NCBI GenBank assembly: GCA_965222895.1
Contig: CBDCVB010000001.1
Coordinates: forward strand, 434,001 to 498,000
DNA from: Bin87 sp965222895
GTDB taxonomy: Bacteria; Chloroflexota; Dehalococcoidia; Lucifugimonadales; UBA3495
DNA: 64,000 nucleotides
Direction: 5' to 3'
A model generated the notes under the pieces. That model saw nothing but the letters and a program-made list of their open reading frames with translations, had not been told where the DNA came from and did no database searches. This document shows, piece after piece, positions 8,199 to 17,505 of the stretch (within the stretch, counting starts at the first letter, position 1; each line of letters opens with the position of its first letter). Both the position numbers and the translations under genes were made by a program.

Positions 8199-10016
8199 AT
8201 GAGGGCTTTTCAGGCGACCAGGTTGCTTCACACGTTCGGGCTACCACTGTTGATGCTGTCCTTGGCCGCCTTGCTGGCCTGCAACCCAGCGACTCCCACC
8301 GAAGAACCCGCGTCGGCTGACCCTACCAGTGCGCCTGCTTCCAGCGGCGATGCCACTGCGGCGGCCGCGCCCACTGTGGCGCCGGGCGCGGCCGAGGAAG
8401 AAATCATGCTGCATCTGGTGGTCACCCCGTTGCCCCAGGACACCTACTACCCCTGGCTGGCCACCAGCGGCGGCCATCTACCGATGCGCCCCATGTGGGA
8501 AAACCTGACCACCATCGACCCCAAAACCGGCGTTACTGAAATTTACCCGCAACTCGCCCGCGATTGGGAAATTAGCGCCGACGCCAGGGAATATACCTTC
8601 CATCTGCAGGAGGGTATTCCCTTTCATTTCGGGCACGGTGAATTCACCGTGCAGGACGTGATTCTGACCATCGACCAGCAAGCATCAGATCCTCTGGCCG
8701 GATGCAAGGCGGCGCTCACCAAGTTCATGGGCGCCGATTCAATGACCGAGATGATCGCAAACGGCGACATGGACGTGATTGACGACCACACCTTTAAAAT
8801 GCGGCTGGCGGCGCCGCAGGTGGACGTGGCCTCCTGGTGGTTCAACATTCTTGTAATACCCTGCGCCGCCGTCCGAAGTTCGGCCCAACATACTGCCCAA
8901 GGCGATGCCATGTTCGAGACCGGGCCCGCCGGCACCGGAGCCTATCAATTCGTCAGCCGCACTCTGAAAGATACGGCCGTGTTTGAAGCGGTCCCCTATG
9001 ACCACTGGCGGGTGAACCCCGAATTCAAAAATCTCAAACTCACTTCGGCCCCGGAAGATTTGACTCGTCTCGCCATGCTGCTCACCGGCGAAGCCAACAT
9101 GGTGGACGTGCCCAAGGTGCTGCACCAGCAGGCCATCGACAACAGCATGGAAGTCATCGAAAGCCCATTGCCTTCCGTCGGCCTCACGATATTGCCTTTC
9201 GGCCAGTACTACGTCAGCCAGGTGAACTGGAAACCGGACACGGTACCCTGGACGGCGCCCGGTGAAACGGGCAACCTGGTGCGGGAGGCCCTGAACCGGG
9301 CCATTAACCGCGAACAGATTATCAACGAGCTGTTCAAGGGCCGCGGCGAACCGATGTACAACACCATCTACCACCACTCGTTGGAAGGTTGGAATCCACG
9401 CTGGGAGGAAGAATTCGACGAGAAATACGGCTACGATCCCGAACTGGCCAAACAGTTGCTGGACCAGGCCGGATTCCCCGGAGATAACGGCCAAAACCGT
9501 TTTAGCATGGAAGTTTATCAATCCAGCCTGCCCGGTCTGCCCGAAACCATCGAGGTGGCTCAGACCGTTGCCCAATCGTTCGAGGACATCGGTATTGACG
9601 TAGAGTTGGTAGAAGTGGAATTCGCCCGCGCCTTGGACGCATTTCGCGGCCGGCACGACGCCCACTTCGTTCTGCCGGTACGTCAAACGCTGCGGCAAAT
9701 GAACGCGAATATGCGCATTTACTACTACACCGGCCCAACCAATCCAGACCTCGGCATCCCCAAGGGTGGCGTGGCCTATCTGGAAGACCCGTTGTATGAC
9801 GAAACCTACGAAGCGCTGTTGAAAGAAACCGACCCGGAAGAACGCCACCGGCTGGCGCAACGCATGGGCGACGACATCTACGACACCTACCGCACCATCC
9901 CTATCGTGAACGTCCGCGCCACGTTGGTCATCAACCCGGAGGAAGTCGGAGAGTATAAATTCGGCAGCCTCACCGGTGTATTCGGGCACCTGGAGTACGC
10001 CAAAATCGCGAGGTAG
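8199..10016 (+). CDS. ABC transporter substrate-binding lipoprotein, family 5 (copy 3)
   Basis: This is the third tandem paralogue, 605 residues, with lipobox LAALLAC and the same SBP_bac_5 body. GGGGGA upstream of ATG 8199 supports the start. It is the copy nearest the permease genes and probably the original partner of the transporter. It differs from the others at, for example, VFEAVPYDHW, where copies 1 and 2 have EYEAVPFDHW. Three binding proteins with one permease pair suggest that one channel serves several ligands, as known for other family-5 importers. Confidence 0.9.
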   Translation: MRAFQATRLLHTFGLPLLMLSLAALLACNPATPTEEPASADPTSAPASSGDATAAAAPTVAPGAAEEEIMLHLVVTPLPQDTYYPWLATSGGHLPMRPMWENLTTIDPKTGVTEIYPQLARDWEISADAREYTFHLQEGIPFHFGHGEFTVQDVILTIDQQASDPLAGCKAALTKFMGADSMTEMIANGDMDVIDDHTFKMRLAAPQVDVASWWFNILVIPCAAVRSSAQHTAQGDAMFETGPAGTGAYQFVSRTLKDTAVFEAVPYDHWRVNPEFKNLKLTSAPEDLTRLAMLLTGEANMVDVPKVLHQQAIDNSMEVIESPLPSVGLTILPFGQYYVSQVNWKPDTVPWTAPGETGNLVREALNRAINREQIINELFKGRGEPMYNTIYHHSLEGWNPRWEEEFDEKYGYDPELAKQLLDQAGFPGDNGQNRFSMEVYQSSLPGLPETIEVAQTVAQSFEDIGIDVELVEVEFARALDAFRGRHDAHFVLPVRQTLRQMNANMRIYYYTGPTNPDLGIPKGGVAYLEDPLYDETYEALLKETDPEERHRLAQRMGDDIYDTYRTIPIVNVRATLVINPEEVGEYKFGSLTGVFGHLEYAKIAR

Positions 10017-10055
10017 TCCGCAGAATTCAATCCTAATGACCGATTGACCCCACTG

Positions 10056-10097
10056 GTCGGGTGTGGCCGGAGCTTTGCGGCCCCAACGACACCCGAC
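10056..10097 (+). terminator. long hairpin between binding protein 3 and permease
   Basis: GTCGGGTGT pairs with ACACCCGAC (9 bp) around an inner GGCCG/CGGCC stem. There is no T-run, so this may be an attenuating or mRNA-stabilising hairpin that lowers permease expression relative to binding protein rather than a full stop. Confidence 0.45.
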
Positions 10098-10143
10098 TCC
10101 GAAATTCTGTCGATCCCTCTGGCACATAACTGAGGAGGCGAAA

Positions 10144-11067
10144 ATGCAGCGGTTTATCTTGTACCGCGTCGGGCAGGCTATCATCGCCGTGCTTTTGGTA
10201 AGCGTCATCGTGTTTATGCTCTCCAATCTCACCGGCGACCCCACGTCGGTCATGCTGCCAATGGGCGAAGCGACCCCGGAGGACATTGCCGAGCTGAAGG
10301 CAAAGTGGGGCCTGGACAAGCCGCTCCATATGCGCTACCTCGTCTTCCTGGGCAACGCCGTTCAGGGCGATTTCGGCGACTCCTACGCCTTCGGTGGGCA
10401 AACCGCCATGGGCATGGTCGCCGACCGGTTCCCGGCCACCCTGCAGTTGGGCGGTCTCGCAATGGTTATCGCCCTGGTAATCGGCGTGCCGCTGGGTGTG
10501 ATTACGGCGGCGCGCAAAGACACCTGGCTGGATTATCAAGGCAAGGGGCTGGCGTTTCTGGGCCAATCCGTACCGAGCTTCTGGCTGGGCATCATGCTGC
10601 TGTGGCTCTTCGCGGTTAAGCTAGGCTGGTTGCCATCCTCCGGCAAGGGAGGTTTCGACCACCTGATAATGCCGGCGTTTACGCTGGGATTTTTCCAGGT
10701 TGCCGCCCTGCTGCGGCTCATTCGGTCGTCCATGCTGGACGTGCTGGACACCGAGTTCGTCAAGCTGGCGCGCATCAAGGGCGTGCCGGAATGGAAAGTC
10801 GTCTGGAAGCACTGCCTGCGTAACGCCTTTATCGCGCCGCTAACCTATTTCGCCATTATCATCGGCGGGTTGTTCACCGGAACGGTCATCGTGGAGACGG
10901 TGTTCTCCTGGCCGGGCGTGGGCCAACTAGCGGTGGGCGCGGTGAGAGGCCGGGACTTCCAAGTGCTACAGGCGGTAGTCATCATCGGGTCGTCCATCTA
11001 TATTCTGGCCAACCTGGCCGTTGATATTTTATACGCTTACCTGGACCCGCGGATTCGCTACTCGTAG
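10144..11067 (+). CDS. ABC transporter permease, DppB/OppB type
   Basis: Inner-membrane permease of the peptide-importer family, 307 residues, with the N-terminal MQRFILYRVGQAI segment typical of DppB, then about six transmembrane helices. The EAA loop that contacts the ATPase is visible around VKLARIKGVPEWKVVWKHC. GAGGAGG upstream supports ATG 10144; the frame is open earlier but upstream codons cover the intergenic hairpin. It pairs with the DppC-type gene 106 bp downstream. No ATPase gene follows in this window. Confidence 0.92.
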   Translation: MQRFILYRVGQAIIAVLLVSVIVFMLSNLTGDPTSVMLPMGEATPEDIAELKAKWGLDKPLHMRYLVFLGNAVQGDFGDSYAFGGQTAMGMVADRFPATLQLGGLAMVIALVIGVPLGVITAARKDTWLDYQGKGLAFLGQSVPSFWLGIMLLWLFAVKLGWLPSSGKGGFDHLIMPAFTLGFFQVAALLRLIRSSMLDVLDTEFVKLARIKGVPEWKVVWKHCLRNAFIAPLTYFAIIIGGLFTGTVIVETVFSWPGVGQLAVGAVRGRDFQVLQAVVIIGSSIYILANLAVDILYAYLDPRIRYS

Positions 11068-11173
11068 GCGAACAGTGACTTGTCTCTAACCACACTCAAA
11101 TTGCGCCGAACAGCGAATCCACCCACTTGTAAATCCTCTTTATCGGCAACCGCACACGGCGGAGGATGAAACC

Positions 11174-12274
11174 ATGGCTATCACCACGTCACCAGTACCA
11201 GCAGTTCCGGTTGCGGAGGGTGCCGCCGCCCCAGCAAGCAGCGGTTCCAGAATCAGACATTGGATCTCGGAAGTCAGGAGATTGCCGCTATTTCCCCTCA
11301 CATTGCTCCTAGTGTTCCTGATAATTCCGGCAATCTTCGCTGAACTGATTGCGCCTCACGATCCGCGGCGCGGCGACCTTGACGACCGTCTGGTGCCTCC
11401 GGCGTGGTCAAGCGACCAGGTTTCCATCCGCACCGTGGTGGAGCGGGTCGACCGAAACAACCGCCAAAATGAGATCAAGCTGACCGACGCTGAACGCACG
11501 ATCCGCATCGGCGACGGATCCGTCGCCGGCAAACCCGATGGCACCGTGCCGGTGGTTGGCGATCAGGTACATATCCTGGTCAAACCGGGCGGTTCCCTGA
11601 AGTACCTGCTGGGCACCGACAAGAATGGGATGGACATTTTCAGTCGAATTGTCCACGGCGCTCGACTGGCGCTGGTGGTGTCGCTGATGGCTATTTTCGT
11701 GTCGGGAATCATCGGCACGGTACTGGGTATATTGGCCGGTTACTACGGAGGCTGGATTGACACCGTGGTGATGCGTTTGGTGGATATGTCACTGTCGATA
11801 TCACTCGTGCTGGTAGCGCTGGTGTTGGCGGCAACGCTAGGCCCGCGCATCGAGAATGTGCTGATAGTAGTGTGCCTGTTCCTCTGGTCGCGGTACGCCC
11901 GCCTCGTGCGCGGAGAAACCCTGGCTCTCAAGACGCAGGACTTTATCGCCCGTTCGCGGGTGGCGGGCGCGTCGCAGTTCCGCATCATGCTGAGGCACAT
12001 ATTCCCCAACCTGATTAATACCATCATCGTGTTGGCAACCCTGCAGCTGGGATTCGTCATCCTGCTGGAAGCCGGCCTCAGCTTCCTGGGCGCCGGTATC
12101 CCCCGCCCCAACCCGGCATGGGGACTCATGGTCGCCGACGGTCGCGAGCTTATCATCGACTCCTGGTGGGTATCCTTCTTCCCCGGCCTGGGAATTCTGT
12201 TCACCGTCCTGTCGGTAAACCTGATGGGCGACTGGCTGCGGGACCGCCTCGATCCCAAGCAACGCAACGTCTAG
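11174..12274 (+). CDS. ABC transporter permease, DppC/OppC type, with large periplasmic insert
   Basis: Second permease, 366 residues. After the first transmembrane helix (about 38-60) there is a region of roughly 85 residues (about 62-145) before the conserved LLGTDKNGMDIFSRIVHGAR block. That is clearly longer than the equivalent loop in typical DppC proteins, and its VVERVDRNNR...VGDQVHIL pattern looks like a small beta-rich domain. The EAA loop is at IARSRVAGASQFRIM. GGAGGATG upstream supports the start. The insert could contact the binding proteins. The nucleotide-binding subunits must be encoded elsewhere. Confidence 0.9.
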   Translation: MAITTSPVPAVPVAEGAAAPASSGSRIRHWISEVRRLPLFPLTLLLVFLIIPAIFAELIAPHDPRRGDLDDRLVPPAWSSDQVSIRTVVERVDRNNRQNEIKLTDAERTIRIGDGSVAGKPDGTVPVVGDQVHILVKPGGSLKYLLGTDKNGMDIFSRIVHGARLALVVSLMAIFVSGIIGTVLGILAGYYGGWIDTVVMRLVDMSLSISLVLVALVLAATLGPRIENVLIVVCLFLWSRYARLVRGETLALKTQDFIARSRVAGASQFRIMLRHIFPNLINTIIVLATLQLGFVILLEAGLSFLGAGIPRPNPAWGLMVADGRELIIDSWWVSFFPGLGILFTVLSVNLMGDWLRDRLDPKQRNV

Positions 12275-12322
12275 ATTGACGGCGTCTTCGATTCAATACA
12301 GACCGGCAACCTACAAAACCGT

Positions 12323-12364
12323 AATCCACACCCGGCAATCTACACCCGGTAATCCACACCAGGC
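12323..12364. repeat. three tandem 14-bp units
   Basis: Units AATCCACACCCGGC, AATCTACACCCGGT and AATCCACACCAGGC lie head to tail between the permease stop and the terminator. A fourth, more degenerate unit may precede them. Function unknown. Confidence 0.6.
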
Positions 12365-12400
12365 AGGGGCGAGCATTTTTTCGCCCCTGCCTTTATATTT
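12361..12400 (+). terminator. strong intrinsic terminator of the importer region
   Basis: A perfect 12-bp stem AGGCAGGGGCGA / TCGCCCCTGCCT with an 8-base loop is followed by TTATATTT. It ends the permease transcript before the PQQ-propeller gene. Confidence 0.8.
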
Positions 12401-12409
12401 GTAGCCACT

Positions 12410-13867
12410 ATGTTGATGTTTACTATGTTGCTGTCGGCAGCCAGGCGGCTTTCCCATCTGTTCAGGCCGAATCCGGTCAGCCCACGGTTGTCCACGCAAT
12501 CTCCGGAAACTCCTCAGGAACCCCACGATGGAGACCTTGGGCACATCGTGCCCGGCTGGGTCGAACACGCCCGTGTCGACCACCGCGCCCGCAACCGCAA
12601 GCGCTGTATCCTGACCACCGGCATGGTGGCAATCACGGCGGTGCTGGCCATCGTAATCTGGTTCAACTGGTTCAGCCTGCCCAATCCGGTGCGCTGGTTC
12701 AGCGGCAGTCCAGACACGGCGGCCACTTCGGCGTCCGCCGCTGGGCAGTGGTCAATGTTGGGGTACCGAACCTCGCTGACCGGTTACGTTGCCGATGTGC
12801 CGCAGCAGCCGTCCGGAAAACTGGCATGGTCGGTTAGTCTGGGAACCCCGACCCGTTCGGCTCCGCTGGTTATGGACGGTGTGCTCTACGCCGGCGGCCA
12901 TTTCAAGGTGATGGCGCTGGATGCCCACACCGGCGAACCCATGTGGACTGTGGACACCCCCGGCCCGATGGACCATGCCCTGACGCTATCGAACAACGGC
13001 CTGGTGTACGTGGGGCAAACCGATCACCGAATGCTGGCGTTGAACCGGGAAACCGGCGCGGTGGTGTGGAAGTTTCAGGCTAACTTACCCATCACCGCGT
13101 CGGCGCTGGTGCATGACGGTATCGCTTACGTAACGTCTGCCAGCAACCGGATTTACGCCCTGGACGCCCAGAGTGGCGACAAGCTGTGGCAGCACCGGAT
13201 TAATGGCAACGTGAAGACAACCCCGGCAGTGCACGACGGAGACCTTTTCGCCGCCGATGATGAGGGCAATCTCCACATCATTGACGCCCACTCGGGGCGC
13301 AAGCGGTTCCGGTTCCGTTCGCCCGGCTCGGCATCCGGTCCGCCCGTGGTGAGCGGCGGCCTGGTGTACTTGGCGTCCGGCGGTTCGCTGTACGCGATTG
13401 ACGCTGGGGCCAAAGGGCTGCCGGGCCTGTTCTGGGTGAAGCGTGCCTGGGCGCAACTCTGGATCTGGCAGGTTCCGCTGGTGCCAGCTCCACCCGCCCA
13501 GCGCGGCGAAATCTGGCGGTTCTTCCCCGAGGAACGGGCTTCCCAGGGCGTGATTGCCTCCCCGGCCATTGCCGACGGCGTGTATTACCTGGGCGACGGC
13601 GATGGACTGTTCTATGCCCGCGATGCTAAAACCGACCAGGAACACTGGCGGTTCACCGCCGCCGGCCCAATCGTCAGCTCCCCGGTGGTGTTGGGCGAGC
13701 GGGTGTACTTCGGCGCGCGCGACGGAATGCTGTACGCGCTCAACCGCAGCGACGGCACGGTGGTATGGAAGCTTGACCTCGGAGCGCCGGTGGAACTGCC
13801 GGTGGCGTTTGCCGATGGTCGGCTCTTCATCCGCACCAACGACGGAATGCTGCACGCGGTGGATTAG
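12410..13867 (+). CDS. membrane-anchored PQQ-like beta-propeller protein
   Basis: 485 residues. An N-terminal cytoplasmic stretch of about 65 residues is followed by one transmembrane helix (about 70-88) and then an extracytoplasmic beta-propeller. Blades of the BamB/PQQ type can be followed by repeats such as MALDAHTGEPMW, LALNRETGAVVW, YALDAQSGDKLW and YALNRSDGTVVW. No PQQ-binding or catalytic residues of quinoprotein dehydrogenases are evident, so a scaffold or binding role is more likely than an enzyme. Three in-frame ATGs (12410, 12416, 12425) compete for the start and none has a clear ribosome site. Confidence 0.8.
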   Translation: MLMFTMLLSAARRLSHLFRPNPVSPRLSTQSPETPQEPHDGDLGHIVPGWVEHARVDHRARNRKRCILTTGMVAITAVLAIVIWFNWFSLPNPVRWFSGSPDTAATSASAAGQWSMLGYRTSLTGYVADVPQQPSGKLAWSVSLGTPTRSAPLVMDGVLYAGGHFKVMALDAHTGEPMWTVDTPGPMDHALTLSNNGLVYVGQTDHRMLALNRETGAVVWKFQANLPITASALVHDGIAYVTSASNRIYALDAQSGDKLWQHRINGNVKTTPAVHDGDLFAADDEGNLHIIDAHSGRKRFRFRSPGSASGPPVVSGGLVYLASGGSLYAIDAGAKGLPGLFWVKRAWAQLWIWQVPLVPAPPAQRGEIWRFFPEERASQGVIASPAIADGVYYLGDGDGLFYARDAKTDQEHWRFTAAGPIVSSPVVLGERVYFGARDGMLYALNRSDGTVVWKLDLGAPVELPVAFADGRLFIRTNDGMLHAVD

Positions 13868-13898
13868 ACGCCGGGCGCAGTCCCCGGATTCATTGGCC

Positions 13899-14696
13899 CT
13901 ACAACCAGTGCGTTTCGTATTCTGCCGACAGCGGCGTCATCGTATCCAGGTCCCAGTCGAACGTCAGCACCGCCGAATCCTCGCCGCAAATCGCCTGCAA
14001 CACCCGCTTACCTCCGCTGGCCACCACGCTTACTGCCTCGGTGAAATCAAGGTCATCGGCTTCCCAGCCGGAGCGATTGCAGACCATGATGGGCAACCCG
14101 GTATCCAGCGTGCGCTGCTCCCACTCGCCCACGGGACCGCAGTCGCCGGGGCCCCAGGAGGCGGGCGAAACCAACAGTTGCGCCCCCCGGTCCTTCAGGA
14201 TGCCCGCCACGTCATTGCTGTAGGCATCGGCGCAGATGACTATTCCCACCGCAGTACCGCTTCCGTCCCCATCGGGAATGTCGATGGGCGCGATCTCCGC
14301 GCCGGGCGACGACCAGGATTCCGGGCCTCTCAGCGCCTTTACCTTGCGGTGGCGGCCGATGATGTTGCCATCCGGCCCAATGACGAACACCGTGTTGTAC
14401 ATCAACCCGGCCGACGGGTCGCGCTCCGGATGCGACAGGAACACGGTAACGCCCAGCTCGGCCACCCGGTGGCAGAAACCCTGCATCCAGTCATCGGGTT
14501 GTGGCAGTATCCAGTCCGTACCGATGACCTCGGCGAATTTGTAGCCGGTAATGAACAGCTCGGGCGTGATTACCCAGTCGGTGCCCAACTCGGCGGCGAG
14601 AGCCAACCCGCGTTCGGCCAGGTCGCGATTGTGGGGAATATCAGCCGTAACCGGAGACAGGTGCAACTTCGCGATACGCAAAGGTTTCATCGGCAA
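13899..14696 (-). CDS. carbon-nitrogen hydrolase (nitrilase superfamily)
   Basis: 265 residues with the nitrilase catalytic triad in order: E46 (TPELF), K118 (GRHRKVK) and C155 (VICADAY). The enzyme should hydrolyse an amide, carbamoyl or nitrile bond; the substrate is not evident. It lies convergent to the PQQ-propeller gene, 31 bp from its stop. A second ATG two codons in is an equally good start. Confidence 0.88.
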   Translation of the reverse strand: MPMKPLRIAKLHLSPVTADIPHNRDLAERGLALAAELGTDWVITPELFITGYKFAEVIGTDWILPQPDDWMQGFCHRVAELGVTVFLSHPERDPSAGLMYNTVFVIGPDGNIIGRHRKVKALRGPESWSSPGAEIAPIDIPDGDGSGTAVGIVICADAYSNDVAGILKDRGAQLLVSPASWGPGDCGPVGEWEQRTLDTGLPIMVCNRSGWEADDLDFTEAVSVVASGGKRVLQAICGEDSAVLTFDWDLDTMTPLSAEYETHWL

Positions 14697-14829
14697 ACTA
14701 CCTGCGGCCCAGATTCGCCGCCGACACTGCGGCGTCAGGGGACGAAATTTGTCCGAATTATAGCACGCAACTGCTGGAAACTATCCAGCAGACGGTTACG
14801 GGATGCCGGTCAACCAATCGGCGTGCCGG

Positions 14830-15531
14830 CTATTGCTGGTACAGGATGCGCCCGCAGGTACTGCACGGCACCTGTGCGTCGCGGTCGCGCAGCTGGCGCA
14901 GCACGTTGCTGGGCAGTGTCATCCGGCACGACAGGCACACGCGACCGTTGTCCACCAGGGCGATGGCCGTGCCGGCCTTGTTATACCGCAGCCGCTCGTA
15001 ACGCCGCATATCAGCGTCCGGGAATATCGAGGCCATGGTCTCGCGCTGGCCGATGGCTTCGTCCCGGTCGGTGGCCAGCTGGACCAGGCGCTTATTGAGG
15101 TCGGCAACCTCCGACTCCCATCCTGACTCCGCCGATTCCATCTGCTCCAGCGCAGTAACGGCGGCCGCTTCGTGTGTCCGCCGTTCTTCCTCAAGTTCCT
15201 GTATCAGCTCATCTTTCTGGGCCACCTGGAATTTGTTCGAATCAGCCTCGCGCTGGATCGCGGACAGGTCGCGCCGGGATGTGTTGGAGTTATAGAGCCG
15301 ACTTTCCAACCCAACCAGCCGTTCACGGAGTCGTTCAACCTCATCTCGTTGGGCTCCCAGGTTGGCCTGAATTGCAGCGGCGCGCGCACGGTGTTGTTCG
15401 ACTTGGCTGGTCAGGTCAGGCCGATTGACTCCGGCCGCGAGCCGTTTTTCGACCCGCACGCGGTCGGAATCGATGTTGTCAATCCGGTGGTCGATTTCCT
15501 GCAAGGTGAAAAGTTGTTGCGGCGTGGTCAT
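14830..15531 (-). CDS. coiled-coil protein with C-terminal C4 zinc ribbon
   Basis: About 233 residues. A long, highly charged coiled coil (roughly 10-170) is followed by a zinc ribbon with CLSC and CSTC pairs near the C-terminus. This is the architecture of the widespread DUF164/C4-type zinc-ribbon family, thought to bind nucleic acid. The start ATG 15531 is preferred over the in-frame ATG at 15555 because a GGAGCAGG stretch lies upstream of it. Confidence 0.85.
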   Translation of the reverse strand: MTTPQQLFTLQEIDHRIDNIDSDRVRVEKRLAAGVNRPDLTSQVEQHRARAAAIQANLGAQRDEVERLRERLVGLESRLYNSNTSRRDLSAIQREADSNKFQVAQKDELIQELEEERRTHEAAAVTALEQMESAESGWESEVADLNKRLVQLATDRDEAIGQRETMASIFPDADMRRYERLRYNKAGTAIALVDNGRVCLSCRMTLPSNVLRQLRDRDAQVPCSTCGRILYQQ

Positions 15532-15610
15532 GGCTTTGCCTGCTCCGGTCGGCATATCGCCAACAGTTTCAGTCTAGCAGGCATAATTCTGGTGTCAACG
15601 CGCGACGGCT

Positions 15611-15779
15611 TCTCACGCATACCCGCTTTAATCTGTCATTGGGATGAGCGCCCGCTCATCCCGAACTCGTCGAAGGACGTGGGAATCTCGATGAGGTTTA
15701 GCACACGTCGGCGAACCTCCGTTGCTATGGCGACGGGATTGCCGCGCTACGCTCGTAATGACAAAGTGGGTACGCATGA
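15611..15779. repeat. dispersed palindromic repeat, TGTCATTGCGAG family (copy 1)
   Basis: Outer arms CTCACGCATACCCGCTTT and AAAGTGGGTACGCATGA and inner arms around TGTCATT... and ...AATGACA form a long imperfect hairpin. It occupies most of the 430-bp gap between the zinc-ribbon gene and sbcD. The remaining gap shows no gene. Confidence 0.85.
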
Positions 15780-15961
15780 AAAGTGGATAGGCGTGAGGCG
15801 ACGGCCCACTTCCAATCGACTGAACCCTCTGCCGGCCCAGCTTCGCAACGTTCACTGGGCAACGCCCAGCCGGCCAGGTTCAACGTGTCAGGTTCAACGT
15901 GTATAGTGGGGGCCGCCGCCCTTGGCGCAACTCTATAACTAAAGATGGCTGAGCGATAACG

Positions 15962-17200
15962 ATGCGCGTGCTCCACTTCTCCGACCTGCATATCGGCGTC
16001 GAGAACTATGGTCGCACCGATCCCAACACCGGGTTGTCCACGCGGTTGGGCGACTTCTTGGCCGCGCTCGACGAACTGGTCGAGTTTGCCCTATCCAACC
16101 GCGTTGACCTGGTGGTGCTGGCCGGCGATGCGTACAAAGGGCGCGACCCATCGCAAACCCACCAGCGGGAGTTGGCCATCCGCCTGCGCCGACTTTCCGC
16201 CGCCGGCATCCCCACTTTTCTGCTCGCCGGCAACCACGACCTGCCGGCAATGGCAAGCCGGGCCAACGCCGTTGAGATATTCGCCACGCTGGATGTTCCC
16301 AACGTCTACGTCGGCTCGCGTCTGGCTAACCACACCATCAATACCCCCGCCGGGCCGGTGCAAATTGTCGCCGTACCCTGGCCCACCCGGGGAGCCATGC
16401 TGGCCCGTGATGAATCACGGGGACTGTCCATCGAGCAAATCCGTCAGGCCACCGAAGACCGAATGACCGCGGCGATAATGCGCAACGTTGAGACGCTGGA
16501 CCCGGACACGCCGGCGATTCTCACCGGCCACGTTACCGTCAACGGCGCCACCACCGGAACCGAACGCTCGATGATGCTGGGCAATGACCACGTGCTGAAC
16601 ATGAGCGCCATTGGCCAGCCTCAGCTGGAATACGTGGCGCTGGGCCATATCCACAAACACCAGGTGCTCCGCGCTGCCGCTCCGGTGGTGGCCTATTCCG
16701 GCAGCCTGCAGCGGGTGGATTTCTCGGAGGAATCTGACGAAAAGGGCTTCTGCGTGGTGGACATCAACCCCCAGGCGCCGCAGGGTCAGCGGCTGCAAGA
16801 TTTTCAGTTCCATCCCATCGGCGCCCGTCCCTTCGTAACCGTCGCGGCGACCGTTCCCGACGCCGAGGCCAACCCCACCGATTTCGTGGTGAGGGCCATC
16901 GGCAGACGGGAGGTCGCCGGTGCAATCGTGCGGCTGCGCATCACGTTGTCCGGTGAGCAATCGGCACGCCTGCGCGATGCAGACCTGCGGCCGGCCCTGT
17001 CTTCGGCGCACTACGTCGCCAGCATTTCCCGCGAAGTTACCGACCAGGAACGGCGGCGCGCTCCAATCGACTCATCGGATTTGCAACCAATGGCGGCCCT
17101 GCGTATGTACCTTGAAAGCCGTGGCGTCAACGCAGATCGGCAGCAGTTGATGCTGGAACGTGCAGAACAACTGCTGTCCGACATTCAGGCCGGCGAGTAA
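15962..17200 (+). CDS. SbcD-like DNA-repair exonuclease (metallophosphoesterase)
   Basis: 412 residues with the five phosphoesterase motifs: SDLHIG (7-12), GDAYKGRDP, GNHD, TGHVTVNG and GHIHKH. It also has the C-terminal capping region of SbcD/Mre11 proteins. These act with the SMC-like ATPase SbcC on DNA ends and hairpins. No sbcC follows in this window, so the partner must lie elsewhere or the protein acts alone. The dense palindromic repeats around it are the kind of substrate such nucleases cut, but that link is speculative. Confidence 0.85.
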   Translation: MRVLHFSDLHIGVENYGRTDPNTGLSTRLGDFLAALDELVEFALSNRVDLVVLAGDAYKGRDPSQTHQRELAIRLRRLSAAGIPTFLLAGNHDLPAMASRANAVEIFATLDVPNVYVGSRLANHTINTPAGPVQIVAVPWPTRGAMLARDESRGLSIEQIRQATEDRMTAAIMRNVETLDPDTPAILTGHVTVNGATTGTERSMMLGNDHVLNMSAIGQPQLEYVALGHIHKHQVLRAAAPVVAYSGSLQRVDFSEESDEKGFCVVDINPQAPQGQRLQDFQFHPIGARPFVTVAATVPDAEANPTDFVVRAIGRREVAGAIVRLRITLSGEQSARLRDADLRPALSSAHYVASISREVTDQERRRAPIDSSDLQPMAALRMYLESRGVNADRQQLMLERAEQLLSDIQAGE

Positions 17201-17247
17201 CGGCTGGCAACAGCGCAGCGGTGTCGCGGCGTGTGACTCCGTCCGCT

Positions 17248-17394
17248 TCTCACGCGTACCCACTTTAATCTGTCATTGCGAGGAGCATAGCGACGTGGCA
17301 ATCTCGATGAGGTTGAACATACGTTGGCGAACCGCCGTTGCTACGGCGACGAGATTGCCACGCTGCGCTCGCAATGACATAGTGGGTATGCACG
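17248..17394. repeat. dispersed palindromic repeat, TGTCATTGCGAG family (copy 2)
   Basis: A well-preserved copy with CTCACGCGTACCCACTTT at the left, TGTCATTGCGAGGAGCAT, and the complementary GCTCGCAATGACA and TGGGTATGCAC at the right. It fills most of the gap between sbcD and the peptidase gene. Confidence 0.9.
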
Positions 17395-17505
17395 AGCCGT
17401 CCGGTTCTGTTGCCCGCCTATTCTCAATCACCGATAGAATGACGATACTCTGTCCCAACGATGTCGCCCAAACCCTCCGGTTCCCGACATTTTGCGAATA
17501 ATGCA

